DNA from: Allobrachymonas sp.
Lineage (GTDB): Bacteria; Pseudomonadota; Gammaproteobacteria; Burkholderiales; Burkholderiaceae_C
Length of the DNA: 14,263 nt
Direction of reading: 5' to 3'
Assembly: GCA_012036375.1 (NCBI GenBank)
Contig: JAAUOI010000041.1
Span: 1 to 14,263 of the forward strand
The number at the start of each line of letters is the position of its first letter. Position 1 is the stretch's first letter. The notes beneath the pieces are model-generated. The model saw only the letters and a list, made by a program, of their open reading frames with translations. It was not told where the DNA came from and did not search any database. This document shows, piece after piece, positions 6,982 through 14,263 of the stretch. Position numbers and translations under genes: made by a program.

Positions 6982-7030
6982 CATTTGACGCAACATCCAT
7001 GCCGGCTAACTGCCAAAATGCTTTAAAAAC
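6966..7030 (+). repeat. Dispersed ~65-bp repeat, copy D (end of ptsI and intergenic)
   Basis: Starts with a hairpin, GCTATT and AATAGC around five bases, then CATTTGACGCA, CATCCATGCCGGCTAA, CTGCCAAAAT and GCTTTAAAAA. I use it as the reference copy because it is complete and mostly non-coding. It contains the enzyme I stop codon. Read in the frame used by copies B and E it has an early TAA. Confidence 0.7.
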
Positions 7031-7068
7031 CATTATTTTGAACGACTATTGTGCAAACTGAGTTACTG

Positions 7069-9902
7069 ATGAACGAATCTCAGGACACTTTCTTTTTTGA
7101 TGCGCTGCCAGTGGGTGCTTATCGCGCCCAGCTCGATGGGCGCTTGATCCGCGTCAATGCGGCCATGGCGGCTTTGTTGGGCTTTGCTGATGCCACGGCG
7201 CTGCTGGGCAAGCGCTTGTCGCATGCGCATTGCTATGCGCAGCCCGAGCGACATGGGCAATTTATGGCTGCGCTGTATGCCGGTGGAGTCCAGGATTTTG
7301 ATTCTGTCATGAGAGCCAGTGAAGGCTCGGTGGCGGTGCGCGAAAGTGCGCATCTGGTGCGCGATGCACAGGGGTTGGCAATTGGCTATGAAGGTTGGAT
7401 GCAAGCAGGCTCAACAGCAACACAACAGAATCGACCAGGTGATGTAAGCGCCACCGATGCGGCGCAATTGCAGCGACTCGAAGCCTTGCTTGCCACCATC
7501 CCCGATCATATTTGGATGATGGATCGACAGGGGCGCTATGTGGTGGCCAACCCCGCCTTTTTGGCAACCAATGGCTTGCGCAAAGAACGGGTGATTGGGC
7601 TGACACCGGTTGAAATTTTTGACGAAGCGCTATCGGCTCAGTATTTGGCCGCTGACTTGAAAATGATGCAAGACAAGCAGTCAGCCATGAGAGAGGATCT
7701 CTTCAGTCATCCCGAAACGGGCGAGCCAATCATCACCGAATTATCCAAAATCCCCTTGCTCGACGCGCAGGGCGAATGCATCGGCTTGGCTGGTATTGCT
7801 CGCGATATCACGGCGCGTAAAACGCGCAGCAAGCTGTTGTGCAAAAACAAGCCTTGCTATCGACCCTGATTGACAGTATCCAAGATCATATTTGGGTGGT
7901 GGACAGCGAGAGCCGTTACATCATGGGCAATCGTCACTTTCTCGATGCCCATAGCATCACGTTGGCGCAAATCGTCGGCACGACACCCTCTGATTTATTC
8001 GGCTCAGAGCGAGGTTTGCGTTACTCGGCCTCCAATATGCAAGTGATGGCGCTGGGCAGCACGCAAATCCGCGAAGATGTAGCGCCGCATCCACAAACGG
8101 GTGAGCCAATGTATTTGGAGCTGATCAAGTCGCCCATGCGCGATGCGCAAGGTGTGTGCATTGGCTTGGTTGGCGTGGCGCGTGACATCACGATGCGCAA
8201 ACAAGCTGAAATGGAGTTGATGCAAGCCAAAGATCGTGCCGAAGCGGCTGAGCGTGCCAAAGCAGAATTCTTGGCCAATATGAGCCACGAAATTCGCACG
8301 CCGATGAATGCGGTGATTGGCATGAGTGATTTGCTGCAAGGCACAGATTTGAGTGATGAGCAGCGCGAATTTGCTGACACGATTCGCACCAGCGGTGAGC
8401 AGCTCTTGGCGCTCATCAACGATATTTTGGATTTCTCCAAAATTGAGTCAGGTCATTTGTCGCTGGAGCAAGTGCCTGTGGCATTGAGCGATTGTGTGGA
8501 AACGGCATTGGATCTCACGGCCAAACCTGCAACCACCAAAGGCTTGGATTTGCTCTATTGGATTGACGATGAAGTGCCGCGCACAGTACTTGGCGATCCG
8601 ACACGTCTTCGCCAGATTTTTGTCAATCTGATTAGCAACGCTGTTAAGTTCACTTCAGCAGGCGAAGTGGTGGTCACGCTTACACGCCGCATCTCGCCCG
8701 AGGGCGGAGCACTCATGCATGCGAGCGTGCGCGACAGCGGTATTGGCATACCTGCGGATCGTGTGGATCACTTATTTCAAGTGTTCAGCCAAGTCGATGC
8801 ATCGACTACGCGCCACTATGGTGGAACCGGCTTAGGCTTGGCGATATGCAAGCGCTTGGTGCAGCTCATGGGCGGGCGCATTTGGGTGGAGTCTACTGAA
8901 GGCGTGGGCAGCAACTTTCAGTTTGAAATTCCGATGCAGGCACTGCAAACTGGGCCCGTGGCCTGGAGCGGTGCGAGCGGTCAGCAGTTGGCTGGTAAGC
9001 GCGTATTGGTGGTGGACGATAACGCCACCAACCGCCGCATCGTGGATTTGCAAACCACACGCTGGGGCATGCATCCAGTGTGCGTGGCCAGTGGCATACA
9101 GGCTTTGCAATTGCTCCAAAGTGGCGAGTATTTTGATGTGGCGCTGTTGGACGTGCAAATGCCTGTGATGGACGGCTATGAGCTGGCGCGGCGTATTCGC
9201 CAGACGCACAGTGCGGTGCAACTGCCTATTCTGGTGTTGACATCGCAGGGAATCGAAGCGAATCAAACGGCTGTACTAGGTGTGGCGCAAACCCTGGCCA
9301 AACCAGTGAAATCAGCCATGTTGATGGCGGCACTGCTCAAGGTGTTGGATCGCCCTGCTGCGCCTCGTATGAGTGGTTTTTCTGCCTCTCGGCCTGCTGC
9401 TTTAGAAACGCTCAATGCCGCCAAAGCACCTGCTGCTTGCGGCGTTGTATCCGCTGGGGCAGATGCCAAACCCAAGTTGGCCCATACGTATCCTTTGCGT
9501 ATATTGCTGGCTGAAGATAACTTGGTGAACCAGCGTGTGGCGCAACTGATTTTGCAGGGTCTGGGTTATACGATTGAAGTGGCCGTGAACGGCCAGCTGG
9601 CAATCGATCGCGTGCTGCAAGCTTGCGATACCGAAGCTGCTTTTGATCTTGTGCTCATGGATGTGCAAATGCCAGAGATGGATGGGCTGGAGGCGACGCG
9701 GCGTATTCGTAGCGACGTGAAGGCCAACTTGCAGCCGCAAATTGTGGCCATGACGGCTAACGCGATGGAAGGTGATCGCGAGCAATGCTTAGAGGCAGGC
9801 ATGGACGATTATTTGAGCAAGCCGATCAAGCCCGCATTGTTGGCGCAGGCATTGCAAGCGGCGGCTTTGCGACGCAAACTAGGCCAAGGTCTAACAACAT
9901 GA
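7069..9902 (+). CDS. PAS-containing hybrid sensor histidine kinase with two receiver domains, single-base frameshift near 7819-7822
   Basis: Two frames make one protein of about 944 residues. The first part (to 7869) has two PAS domains (FDALPVGAYRAQLDG; LLATIPDHIWMMDRQGRYVVANPAF) and the PAC end GIARDITARK. The second part continues with a third PAS (LIDSIQDHIWVVD), the phospho-accepting His in FLANMSHEIRTPMN, ATPase boxes (FVNLISNAVKF, DSGIGIP, GGTGLGLAI), receiver 1 (VLVVDDN, LLDVQMPVMDG, LAKPV) and receiver 2 (LLAEDN, LMDVQMPEMDG, SKPIKP). Adding one A to the four-A run at 7819-7822 joins the halves as ARKNAQQAVVQKQALL. There is no HPt domain at the end and no membrane segment, so it is probably a cytoplasmic kinase that phosphorylates a separate HPt protein. 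The ATG at 7069 is preferred; a GTG at 7051 is possible. The stop overlaps the next start as ATGA. Confidence 0.9.
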
Positions 9903-10828
9903 CAGCGTTGACATGGGGCGATTTGCCCGCCTACCCCTGCTACTTAGGCCGAGGCGATCAAGGCCACTTCACCACAATTGACCAAGCGCAGGTCAGTGTG
10001 ATGGATCGCGGCTTTATCTTCGGCGATGGTGTGTATGAGGTGTGCGCGGTGTATGACGGAAAACCCTTCCAATTTGCACAGCACATGGCGCGATTGAATC
10101 GCTCGCTGTCTGAGCTGCGCATGCCGAATCCGTATTCCAGTGATCAATGGCAAGTACTCATAGAGCAACTGATTGCTACTGATTCAATAGCAATTGACGC
10201 ATATTCTATAAAGGCTAATGATCGAAAAGGCTTAAAAAATGCCTTGATTTACTTGCAAATCACGCGCGGGGTAGCGCTGCGTGATCATGCGATGCCCAAG
10301 GCGATTGTTCCGACTGTTTTCATGATGCGCAGTCCTTTGCCGATGCCAACTAGCCAAGCGCGAGCGCAGGGCGTTGCTTGCATCACGGCAGATGATTTCC
10401 GTTGGCAAAAGGCGCATATCAAATCCACCAGTTTGTTAGGTGCAGTGCTCTCGCGCCAGCTGAGTGTGGATGAGGGCGCAGCAGAGACGGTAATGTTTCG
10501 TGATGGATTTTTATCCGAAGCCTCATCGAGCAATGTGTGGGTGGTGAAAAACAGAACAGTGATCGGCGTTCCCAAAGACCATCTCGTGCTCGAAGGCATT
10601 CGCTATGGTTTGATCGAAGAGATGTGCAAGGGCTGCGGCATTGCTTTTGAGCTGCGTCGCATCTCACGCGACGAGGTGTTTGCTGCCGATGAATTGTTAC
10701 TTTCATCAGCCACGAAAGAGGTGTTGGCCATTGCGCAGCTTGATGGAAAACCAGTGGGCAGTGGCACGCCGGGCGAAATTTATAAGAAACTGTATGCCGC
10801 CTACCAAGCTGCGAAAATAGCGGCCTGA
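9899..10828 (+). CDS. dat: D-amino-acid (D-alanine) transaminase, class IV, with repeat-encoded insertion
   Basis: A pyridoxal-phosphate enzyme moving amino groups between D-amino acids and 2-oxo acids, which feeds D-alanine and D-glutamate pools for cell wall. Family marks are VSVMDRGFIFGDGVYEV near the start, HIKSTSLLGAVL with the probable cofactor Lys, FLSEASSSNVWVV, and LLLSSATKEVLA near the end. At 309 residues it is about 20 longer than usual. The excess is the stretch ATDSIAIDAYSIKANDRKGLKN between EQLI and ALIYLQITRG, encoded exactly by repeat copy E. The rest of the frame is intact, so the insertion may be tolerated as a surface loop. The ATG overlaps the kinase stop, with AAGG about 9 bases upstream. 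Confidence 0.9.
   Translation: MTALTWGDLPAYPCYLGRGDQGHFTTIDQAQVSVMDRGFIFGDGVYEVCAVYDGKPFQFAQHMARLNRSLSELRMPNPYSSDQWQVLIEQLIATDSIAIDAYSIKANDRKGLKNALIYLQITRGVALRDHAMPKAIVPTVFMMRSPLPMPTSQARAQGVACITADDFRWQKAHIKSTSLLGAVLSRQLSVDEGAAETVMFRDGFLSEASSSNVWVVKNRTVIGVPKDHLVLEGIRYGLIEEMCKGCGIAFELRRISRDEVFAADELLLSSATKEVLAIAQLDGKPVGSGTPGEIYKKLYAAYQAAKIAA
10175..10239 (+). repeat. Dispersed ~65-bp repeat, copy E (inside dat)
   Basis: GCTACT and AATAGC form the hairpin arms. They are followed by AATTGACGCA, GGCTAATGA, CGAAAAGGC and TTAAAAAA, in the same order and spacing as copy D. It is read in the same strand and phase as copy B and has no stop in that phase. Confidence 0.7.
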
Positions 10829-10844
10829 ACTTAATTGCATTGCT

Positions 10845-11141
10845 ATGGCTACGCCCTCCAACAGCTCTTCCGATATTCCACCAGAAAAATCCCTGATCGA
10901 GTATCCCAGCCAGTTTCCCATCAAAGTGCTGGGCCTCAAAGTGGAAGGCTTCGAGGCGGCAATTGCGCATATTGCTCGCCACTTCGACTCAACGTTCGAT
11001 GCTGCCACCATCACCAAAAAAGACAGCTCGGGCGGCAACTACCTTGGCCTGACCATCACCATCACCGCCACCAGCCGCGAACAGCTCGATGAACTGTATC
11101 GCACGCTGTCCACGCATCCGATGGTCAAGTGGGTGCTTTAG
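10845..11141 (+). CDS. ybeD: YbeD/DUF493 family protein
   Basis: A 98-residue cytoplasmic protein. After a low-complexity start rich in Ser and Pro, it has YPSQFPIKVLGLKVEGF, then GGNYLGLTITITATSREQLDELYRTLSTHPMVKWVL, the typical DUF493 beginning and end (a small ferredoxin-like alpha/beta fold). The function is not established; the family is often next to lipB and linked by position to lipoate metabolism. Here it follows dat by 16 bases, so the two probably share a transcript, but no lipB follows. A hairpin plus T-run overlaps its stop codon. Confidence 0.88.
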   Translation: MATPSNSSSDIPPEKSLIEYPSQFPIKVLGLKVEGFEAAIAHIARHFDSTFDAATITKKDSSGGNYLGLTITITATSREQLDELYRTLSTHPMVKWVL

Positions 11142-11151
11142 CCCCTTTTTT
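11131..11151 (+). terminator. Candidate rho-independent terminator after ybeD
   Basis: GGG-T-GC (11131-11136) can pair with GCCCC (11141-11145) around the loop TTTA, with one bulged T. Six T follow (11146-11151). The stem is short but GC-rich. It overlaps the ybeD stop codon. Confidence 0.45.
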
Positions 11152-11167
11152 CCGGCACCTCGCATCC

Positions 11168-11196
11168 TAGGCATCGACGGGTTGCAGTGCTATGCT
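11168..11196 (+). promoter_or_regulatory. Candidate promoter for the MoaD-like/propeller pair
   Basis: TAGGCA (11168-11173) and TATGCT (11191-11196), 17 bp apart, match 4 of 6 bases of each sigma70 box. The predicted start, near 11203, coincides with the ATG. Its position just after the candidate terminator is consistent with a new transcript. Weak by-eye prediction. Confidence 0.3.
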
Positions 11197-11202
11197 GCGT
11201 GA

Positions 11203-11472
11203 ATGGTCTCAGTTGAATTCGCCCCTTCACTTCAGCGACACAAACCGTGCCCGCAGCAGCAGGTTGGGTCAGGCAATTTGGCACAGGTGCTGCGCGATAG
11301 TTTTGTAGCCGAGCCGGCGTTGCGGCACTATGTGCTCGATGACCAAGGCCACATCCGCAAGCACGTGGCGGTGTTTGTGAACCAAACCATGCATCTGCCG
11401 CGTGATCGGCTGGATCGCCCCATTGCGGATGGCGACAAGGTGTTGGTGATTCAATGCCTGACTGGCGGCTGA
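11203..11472 (+). CDS. Ubiquitin-like MoaD/ThiS family protein ending in Gly-Gly
   Basis: An 89-residue beta-grasp protein. It has VSVEFAPSLQRH at the first strand, an N-LAQVLRDSF helix, LRHYVLDDQGHIRKHVAVFVN in the middle, then IADGDKVLVIQCLTGG. The C-terminal Gly-Gly is the feature by which MoaD, ThiS and ubiquitin-like modifiers are adenylated, and then carry sulfur or join other proteins. No E1-like activator (MoeB/ThiF) or moa/thi gene is in the window, so a role in molybdopterin or thiamine synthesis is not supported by context. The next gene begins 21 bases later with a strong ribosome site. The upstream ribosome site is weak. Which branch of the family it belongs to is undecided. Confidence 0.83.
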   Translation: MVSVEFAPSLQRHKPCPQQQVGSGNLAQVLRDSFVAEPALRHYVLDDQGHIRKHVAVFVNQTMHLPRDRLDRPIADGDKVLVIQCLTGG

Positions 11473-11493
11473 TGTTTGGACGAGGAGAGCGCG

Positions 11494-12600
11494 ATGCACA
11501 CACTTTTGATTGGAACACGCAAAGGTTTGTTTGTGATGCAGGCGGATGACGCAGGACACTGGGCCATTCAAGCCCAGCATTTTGCGGGAGAGCCCGTTAC
11601 ACAATCACTCACTGATCCGCGCACTGGGTATTGGTATGCAGCACTGCGCTTGGGGCATTTCGGTGTGAAACTGCACTGTAGCCAAGATCGCGGCGCAAAT
11701 TGGCAGGAGATCGGCTGTCCCGCTTTGCCACCCAAGCCCACGAGTGGCTTTTGGGCGGATGACCCCGTGCCTTGGAGTGTGGAAATGATTTGGAGTTTGA
11801 CAACAGGCAGCGATACCCAACCGAAGCGCCTGTGGGCTGGCACCATGCCCGGCGCAGTCTTCAAAAGCGACGACAGCGGTGCGACGTGGCAACTTTGTGA
11901 GGCGCTGTGGCTGGATGAAAAGCGCAAAGCCTGGGTGGGCGGCGGCAACGACTATCCGGGCCTGCATACCCTGCTGCGCAACCCGCACGATGAGCGGCAC
12001 ATCACCGCCGCCATCTCGTGTGGCGGCATATGGGAAACGCGCGATGATGGCGTCACTTGGCAGTCCATCGGCCAAGGCTTCAAAGCGGATTTTGTGCCGC
12101 CTGAGTTGGTGAATGATCCGAATGTGCAAGACCCGCATCGCGTGAGCGTCTGCGCCGCGCAGCCTGAGGTGATGTGGACTCAGTTGCACTTTGGTTTGTA
12201 TCGCTCGGTGGATTCAGGTCAGCACTGGACTCAATTGCAAGGCCATCCTGAGGTTGGCGATTTTGGTTTCCCCATCCTTGCGCATCCTACCAATCCGCTA
12301 CGGGCATGGGTTGTGCCTGCGCAGGCTGATGCGCTGCGCTACGCCCCCGGCGCGCGCATGTGCGTGGCGCGCACAGACGATGGCGGCAACAGTTGGCAAG
12401 TCTTTCGCGCAGGATTGCCCCAAAGCCACGCCTACGATTTGGTCTACCGCCACGGCCTAGCACTCGCCCCAGACCACCGCACCATCGCCATGGCCTCAAC
12501 CACCGGCAACCTCTGGATCAGCCCCGATGCGGGCGAACATTGGCAGCAAGTCAGCGGCCATTTGCCGCCGGTGGCTTGTGTGGCGTTTGAGATGGTTTGA
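11494..12600 (+). CDS. Asp-box (BNR/YVTN-like) beta-propeller protein, sialidase-like fold
   Basis: A 368-residue protein with six regularly spaced Asp boxes of S/T-x-D-x-G-x-x-W form: SQDRGANW (63-70), SDDSGATW (125-132), TRDDGVTW (182-189), SVDSGQHW (238-245), TDDGGNSW (294-301) and SPDAGEHW (343-350). This predicts a six-bladed propeller like those of sialidases or VPS10 proteins. No signal peptide is visible (MHTLLIGTRKGLFVMQ), so it appears cytoplasmic. The arginine triad of true sialidases cannot be confirmed by eye, so I do not call it a sialidase. The ATG at 11494 has GAGGAG 6-7 bases upstream; a TTG at 11476 is less likely. Paired with the ubiquitin-like gene just before it. The function is unknown. 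Confidence 0.85.
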   Translation: MHTLLIGTRKGLFVMQADDAGHWAIQAQHFAGEPVTQSLTDPRTGYWYAALRLGHFGVKLHCSQDRGANWQEIGCPALPPKPTSGFWADDPVPWSVEMIWSLTTGSDTQPKRLWAGTMPGAVFKSDDSGATWQLCEALWLDEKRKAWVGGGNDYPGLHTLLRNPHDERHITAAISCGGIWETRDDGVTWQSIGQGFKADFVPPELVNDPNVQDPHRVSVCAAQPEVMWTQLHFGLYRSVDSGQHWTQLQGHPEVGDFGFPILAHPTNPLRAWVVPAQADALRYAPGARMCVARTDDGGNSWQVFRAGLPQSHAYDLVYRHGLALAPDHRTIAMASTTGNLWISPDAGEHWQQVSGHLPPVACVAFEMV

Positions 12601-12617
12601 TTGAATTTTTTGGGAAT

Positions 12618-12648
12618 AAAAAAGGAGCTTTGCAGCTCCATTTTTTAT
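12618..12648. terminator. Bidirectional rho-independent terminator
   Basis: GGAGCT (12624-12629), loop TTGC, AGCTCC (12634-12639) form a perfect stem. A run of A precedes it and six T follow (12641-12646), so it has a U-tract on both strands. It sits between the convergent ends of the propeller gene and the 5'-nucleotidase gene and can end both transcripts. Confidence 0.88.
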
Positions 12649-12664
12649 TGTGCCTAGCAACGCA

Positions 12665-14263
12665 TCAACGCCGCACCACCGCATCACCTGGCTCAAAGCT
12701 GGCGACAGTGACTTTGTTTTTGGAGAGGTATTCGCGCATCACATCCGCATCCACGAAGCCAGTGTTCACAAAACCGGGGTGATCAGAAAGCTTAGGATAG
12801 CCGTCGCCGCCATTGGCTTGGAAGCTGTTGATGGCGAGGCGATAAGTTTTGGCAGAGTCGATGGGTTGCCCTTGGATGGTGGCGCTTTGCACCGCGCCGC
12901 CTGCAATCACAAGACGCACACCAGCAAACTGCGGGAATGCGCCCGAGCCTGCGCTCATTTTGGCGGCGGCATTCAGATAATTCATCAACTCATTGCCTTT
13001 GAGGTCAATGCTCACAAGCTGGTTGCCAAAGGGCTGCACTTTGAGCACATCTTTGTAGCTCAGTTTGCCAGCAGGCATCGAGTCGCGCACACCGCCAGAA
13101 TTCATGATGGCCAGATCGGCTTTGGCCTTTTGCATCATCACGCTGGCAATGAAGACACCCATGTTGGTGGGCTTGCTGCGCACATCGTTGCGCGTGCCAT
13201 TGAGCACGCCATCGCTCTCGCCCACTTGCACATCGAGCGCCGCGCGGCCTTTGTCTTGAAAGGGCTGTAGCAGCGCGAGCATGGTGGGGTCTTCTTTGAT
13301 CTCGGTGGTGTAGACGACTTTCGTGTCTTTGCCGTCTGCACCTTTGACGGTCTTTTTCAAGTTCACGGGAATCAGGGTGTATTTATCGAGCTTGAGCTCG
13401 CCACCTGAATAGGTGAAATCCGCGCGACCGACGAATTTTCCCCACTCGTGCGCTTGCACGATGATTGTGCCGTTTTGCACATCGGGGCGGCAGGCAGTGC
13501 CAGGCACATAAGCATCGTTGCGGCGCGATGCGCCCAACTGCTCCAGCATGCACACAGGGTTTTGGCTGTGGCCGCCCACAATCAAATCAAAGCCTTTGAC
13601 CGCGCGCGCCATCTCCACATCGCCGGGTGCATTCACGCCACTGATGCCATTGGTGTAGTGCCCCATGTGCGTGGCGGCGATCACCACATGCGCTTGTTTT
13701 TTCAGCTCGGGCATCAACGCTGCCGCTTCCTCGGAGGGCTTTTTGAATTCGAGCACGCCTGTGACGGCGGGGTCGGTGAGTTTGCGGGTGTCATCCGTGG
13801 TCATGCCAACCACTGCCACTTTGAGGCCACCGCGTTCAAACACTTCATAGGGCTTATAGGCGCGTTTGCCGTCTTTGTAAATGTTGGCCGAGAGCATCGG
13901 AAAGCCCGCCCACTCCATTTGCTTGGCCAAGGTGGACAGCGGCTTATCAAACTCATGGTTGCCCAATGCCATCGCGTCGTAGCCAATCGCCTTCATGCCT
14001 TTGAAATCGGGCTCGGCATCTTGCAAATCGCTCTCTGGTACGCCCATGTTCACATCGCCGCCATCAATGAGCAGGCTGTGGCCGCCGCTGGCTTTGATTT
14101 CTGCGCGCAGTTGGTCGATCAAGGTTTTGCGGGCAGCGAGGCCGTATTCACCATCGGAGTTTTCCAAAACGGCCATGGTGGTCATTGGTGTGAAGAATCG
14201 TGAGCTTCACGGGGCCTGAGACGGTGCCTGGACCGCTGGGCGCACGATGCCAGCATGGCCGCC
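12665..14263 (-). CDS. UshA-type 5'-nucleotidase/2',3'-cyclic phosphodiesterase, 5' end beyond window, frameshifted near 14164-14169
   Basis: A two-domain metallophosphatase that removes phosphate from nucleotides, normally outside the cytoplasm. Metal ligands appear in order: HTNDHHG (encoded about 14168-14188), LLIDGGDVNMG, ALGNHEFD, AATHMGHY and GGHSQNP. The C-terminal domain has MNSGGVRDSMPAG, VQPFGNQLV and NSFQANGGDGYP, the substrate-binding pattern of the family. The uninterrupted frame starts only at 14185 (MTTMAVLENSDGEYG). That is not the real start, because VKLTILHTNDHHGRF is encoded just upstream in another frame. Adding one T and one G in the CCAAAA region (14164-14169, plus strand) gives GRFWENSDGEYGL, the expected join. 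The signal peptide would lie past the window edge. The gene converges on the propeller gene across the bidirectional terminator. Confidence 0.88.

Noticed and set aside
11494..12600. Calling the propeller an exo-sialidase
   Set aside because: Asp boxes define the fold but not the activity. The catalytic arginine triad, tyrosine and secretion signal could not be confirmed.
12665..14185. Taking 14185 as the true start of the nucleotidase
   Set aside because: The metal-binding HTNDHHG motif is encoded immediately upstream in another frame and there is no signal peptide from 14185, so the gene must begin farther out.
1..14263. CRISPR arrays, tRNA or rRNA genes
   Set aside because: No regularly spaced direct repeats and no tRNA or rRNA-like sequence were seen. 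The dispersed repeats are single, far apart and in both orientations.

Overview
The window looks like a chromosomal segment of a betaproteobacterium of order Burkholderiales, most likely family Comamonadaceae. This is inferred, not tested by search. The grounds are the gene set (a stand-alone PTS module of an EIIA-Man-type protein, HPr and enzyme I; a D-amino-acid transaminase followed by a YbeD/DUF493 protein; a short lipoprotein beginning C-TPTFNWRE before an MFS transporter), moderate-to-high GC, and a dispersed ~65-bp repeat of a type I associate with this family.

Layout. At 1-147 (minus) is the N-terminus of a Fic-family protein, with an 11-bp-arm palindrome in its upstream region. An IS1595-family element (360-1421, 25-bp imperfect terminal repeats) follows. 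It cuts a ~65-bp repeat on its left and a class V aminotransferase gene on its right, so it marks a rearrangement junction or an assembly join. A minus-strand thioredoxin-fold secreted protein (2201-2695) lies divergent to a plus-strand run of overlapping genes: lipoprotein, MFS transporter, PTS EIIA, HPr and enzyme I (2789-6981). Next come a PAS/hybrid histidine kinase with two receiver domains (7069-9902), D-amino-acid transaminase (9899-10828) and YbeD/DUF493 (10845-11141), then a probable terminator. A second small operon pairs a ubiquitin-like MoaD/ThiS protein ending in Gly-Gly with a six-Asp-box beta-propeller (11203-12600). A bidirectional terminator separates it from a convergent UshA-type 5'-nucleotidase that runs off the right edge.

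Two themes stand out. First, one ~65-bp repeat occurs at least five times. Two copies encode parts of proteins (the signal peptide of the thioredoxin-like protein and a ~22-residue insertion in the transaminase), one supplies the apparent start and N-region of the lipoprotein, and one supplies the enzyme I stop codon. This resembles the protein-invading palindromic elements of Rickettsia. Second, the MFS, enzyme I, kinase and nucleotidase genes, and possibly EIIA, each carry small indels at short homopolymers. Restoring them recovers full-length family-typical proteins, so uncorrected sequencing deletions are the simplest reading, and these genes should not be called dead without checking reads.

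The best candidate for an under-described system is the Gly-Gly ubiquitin-like protein plus Asp-box propeller pair. Its function cannot be told from sequence alone.
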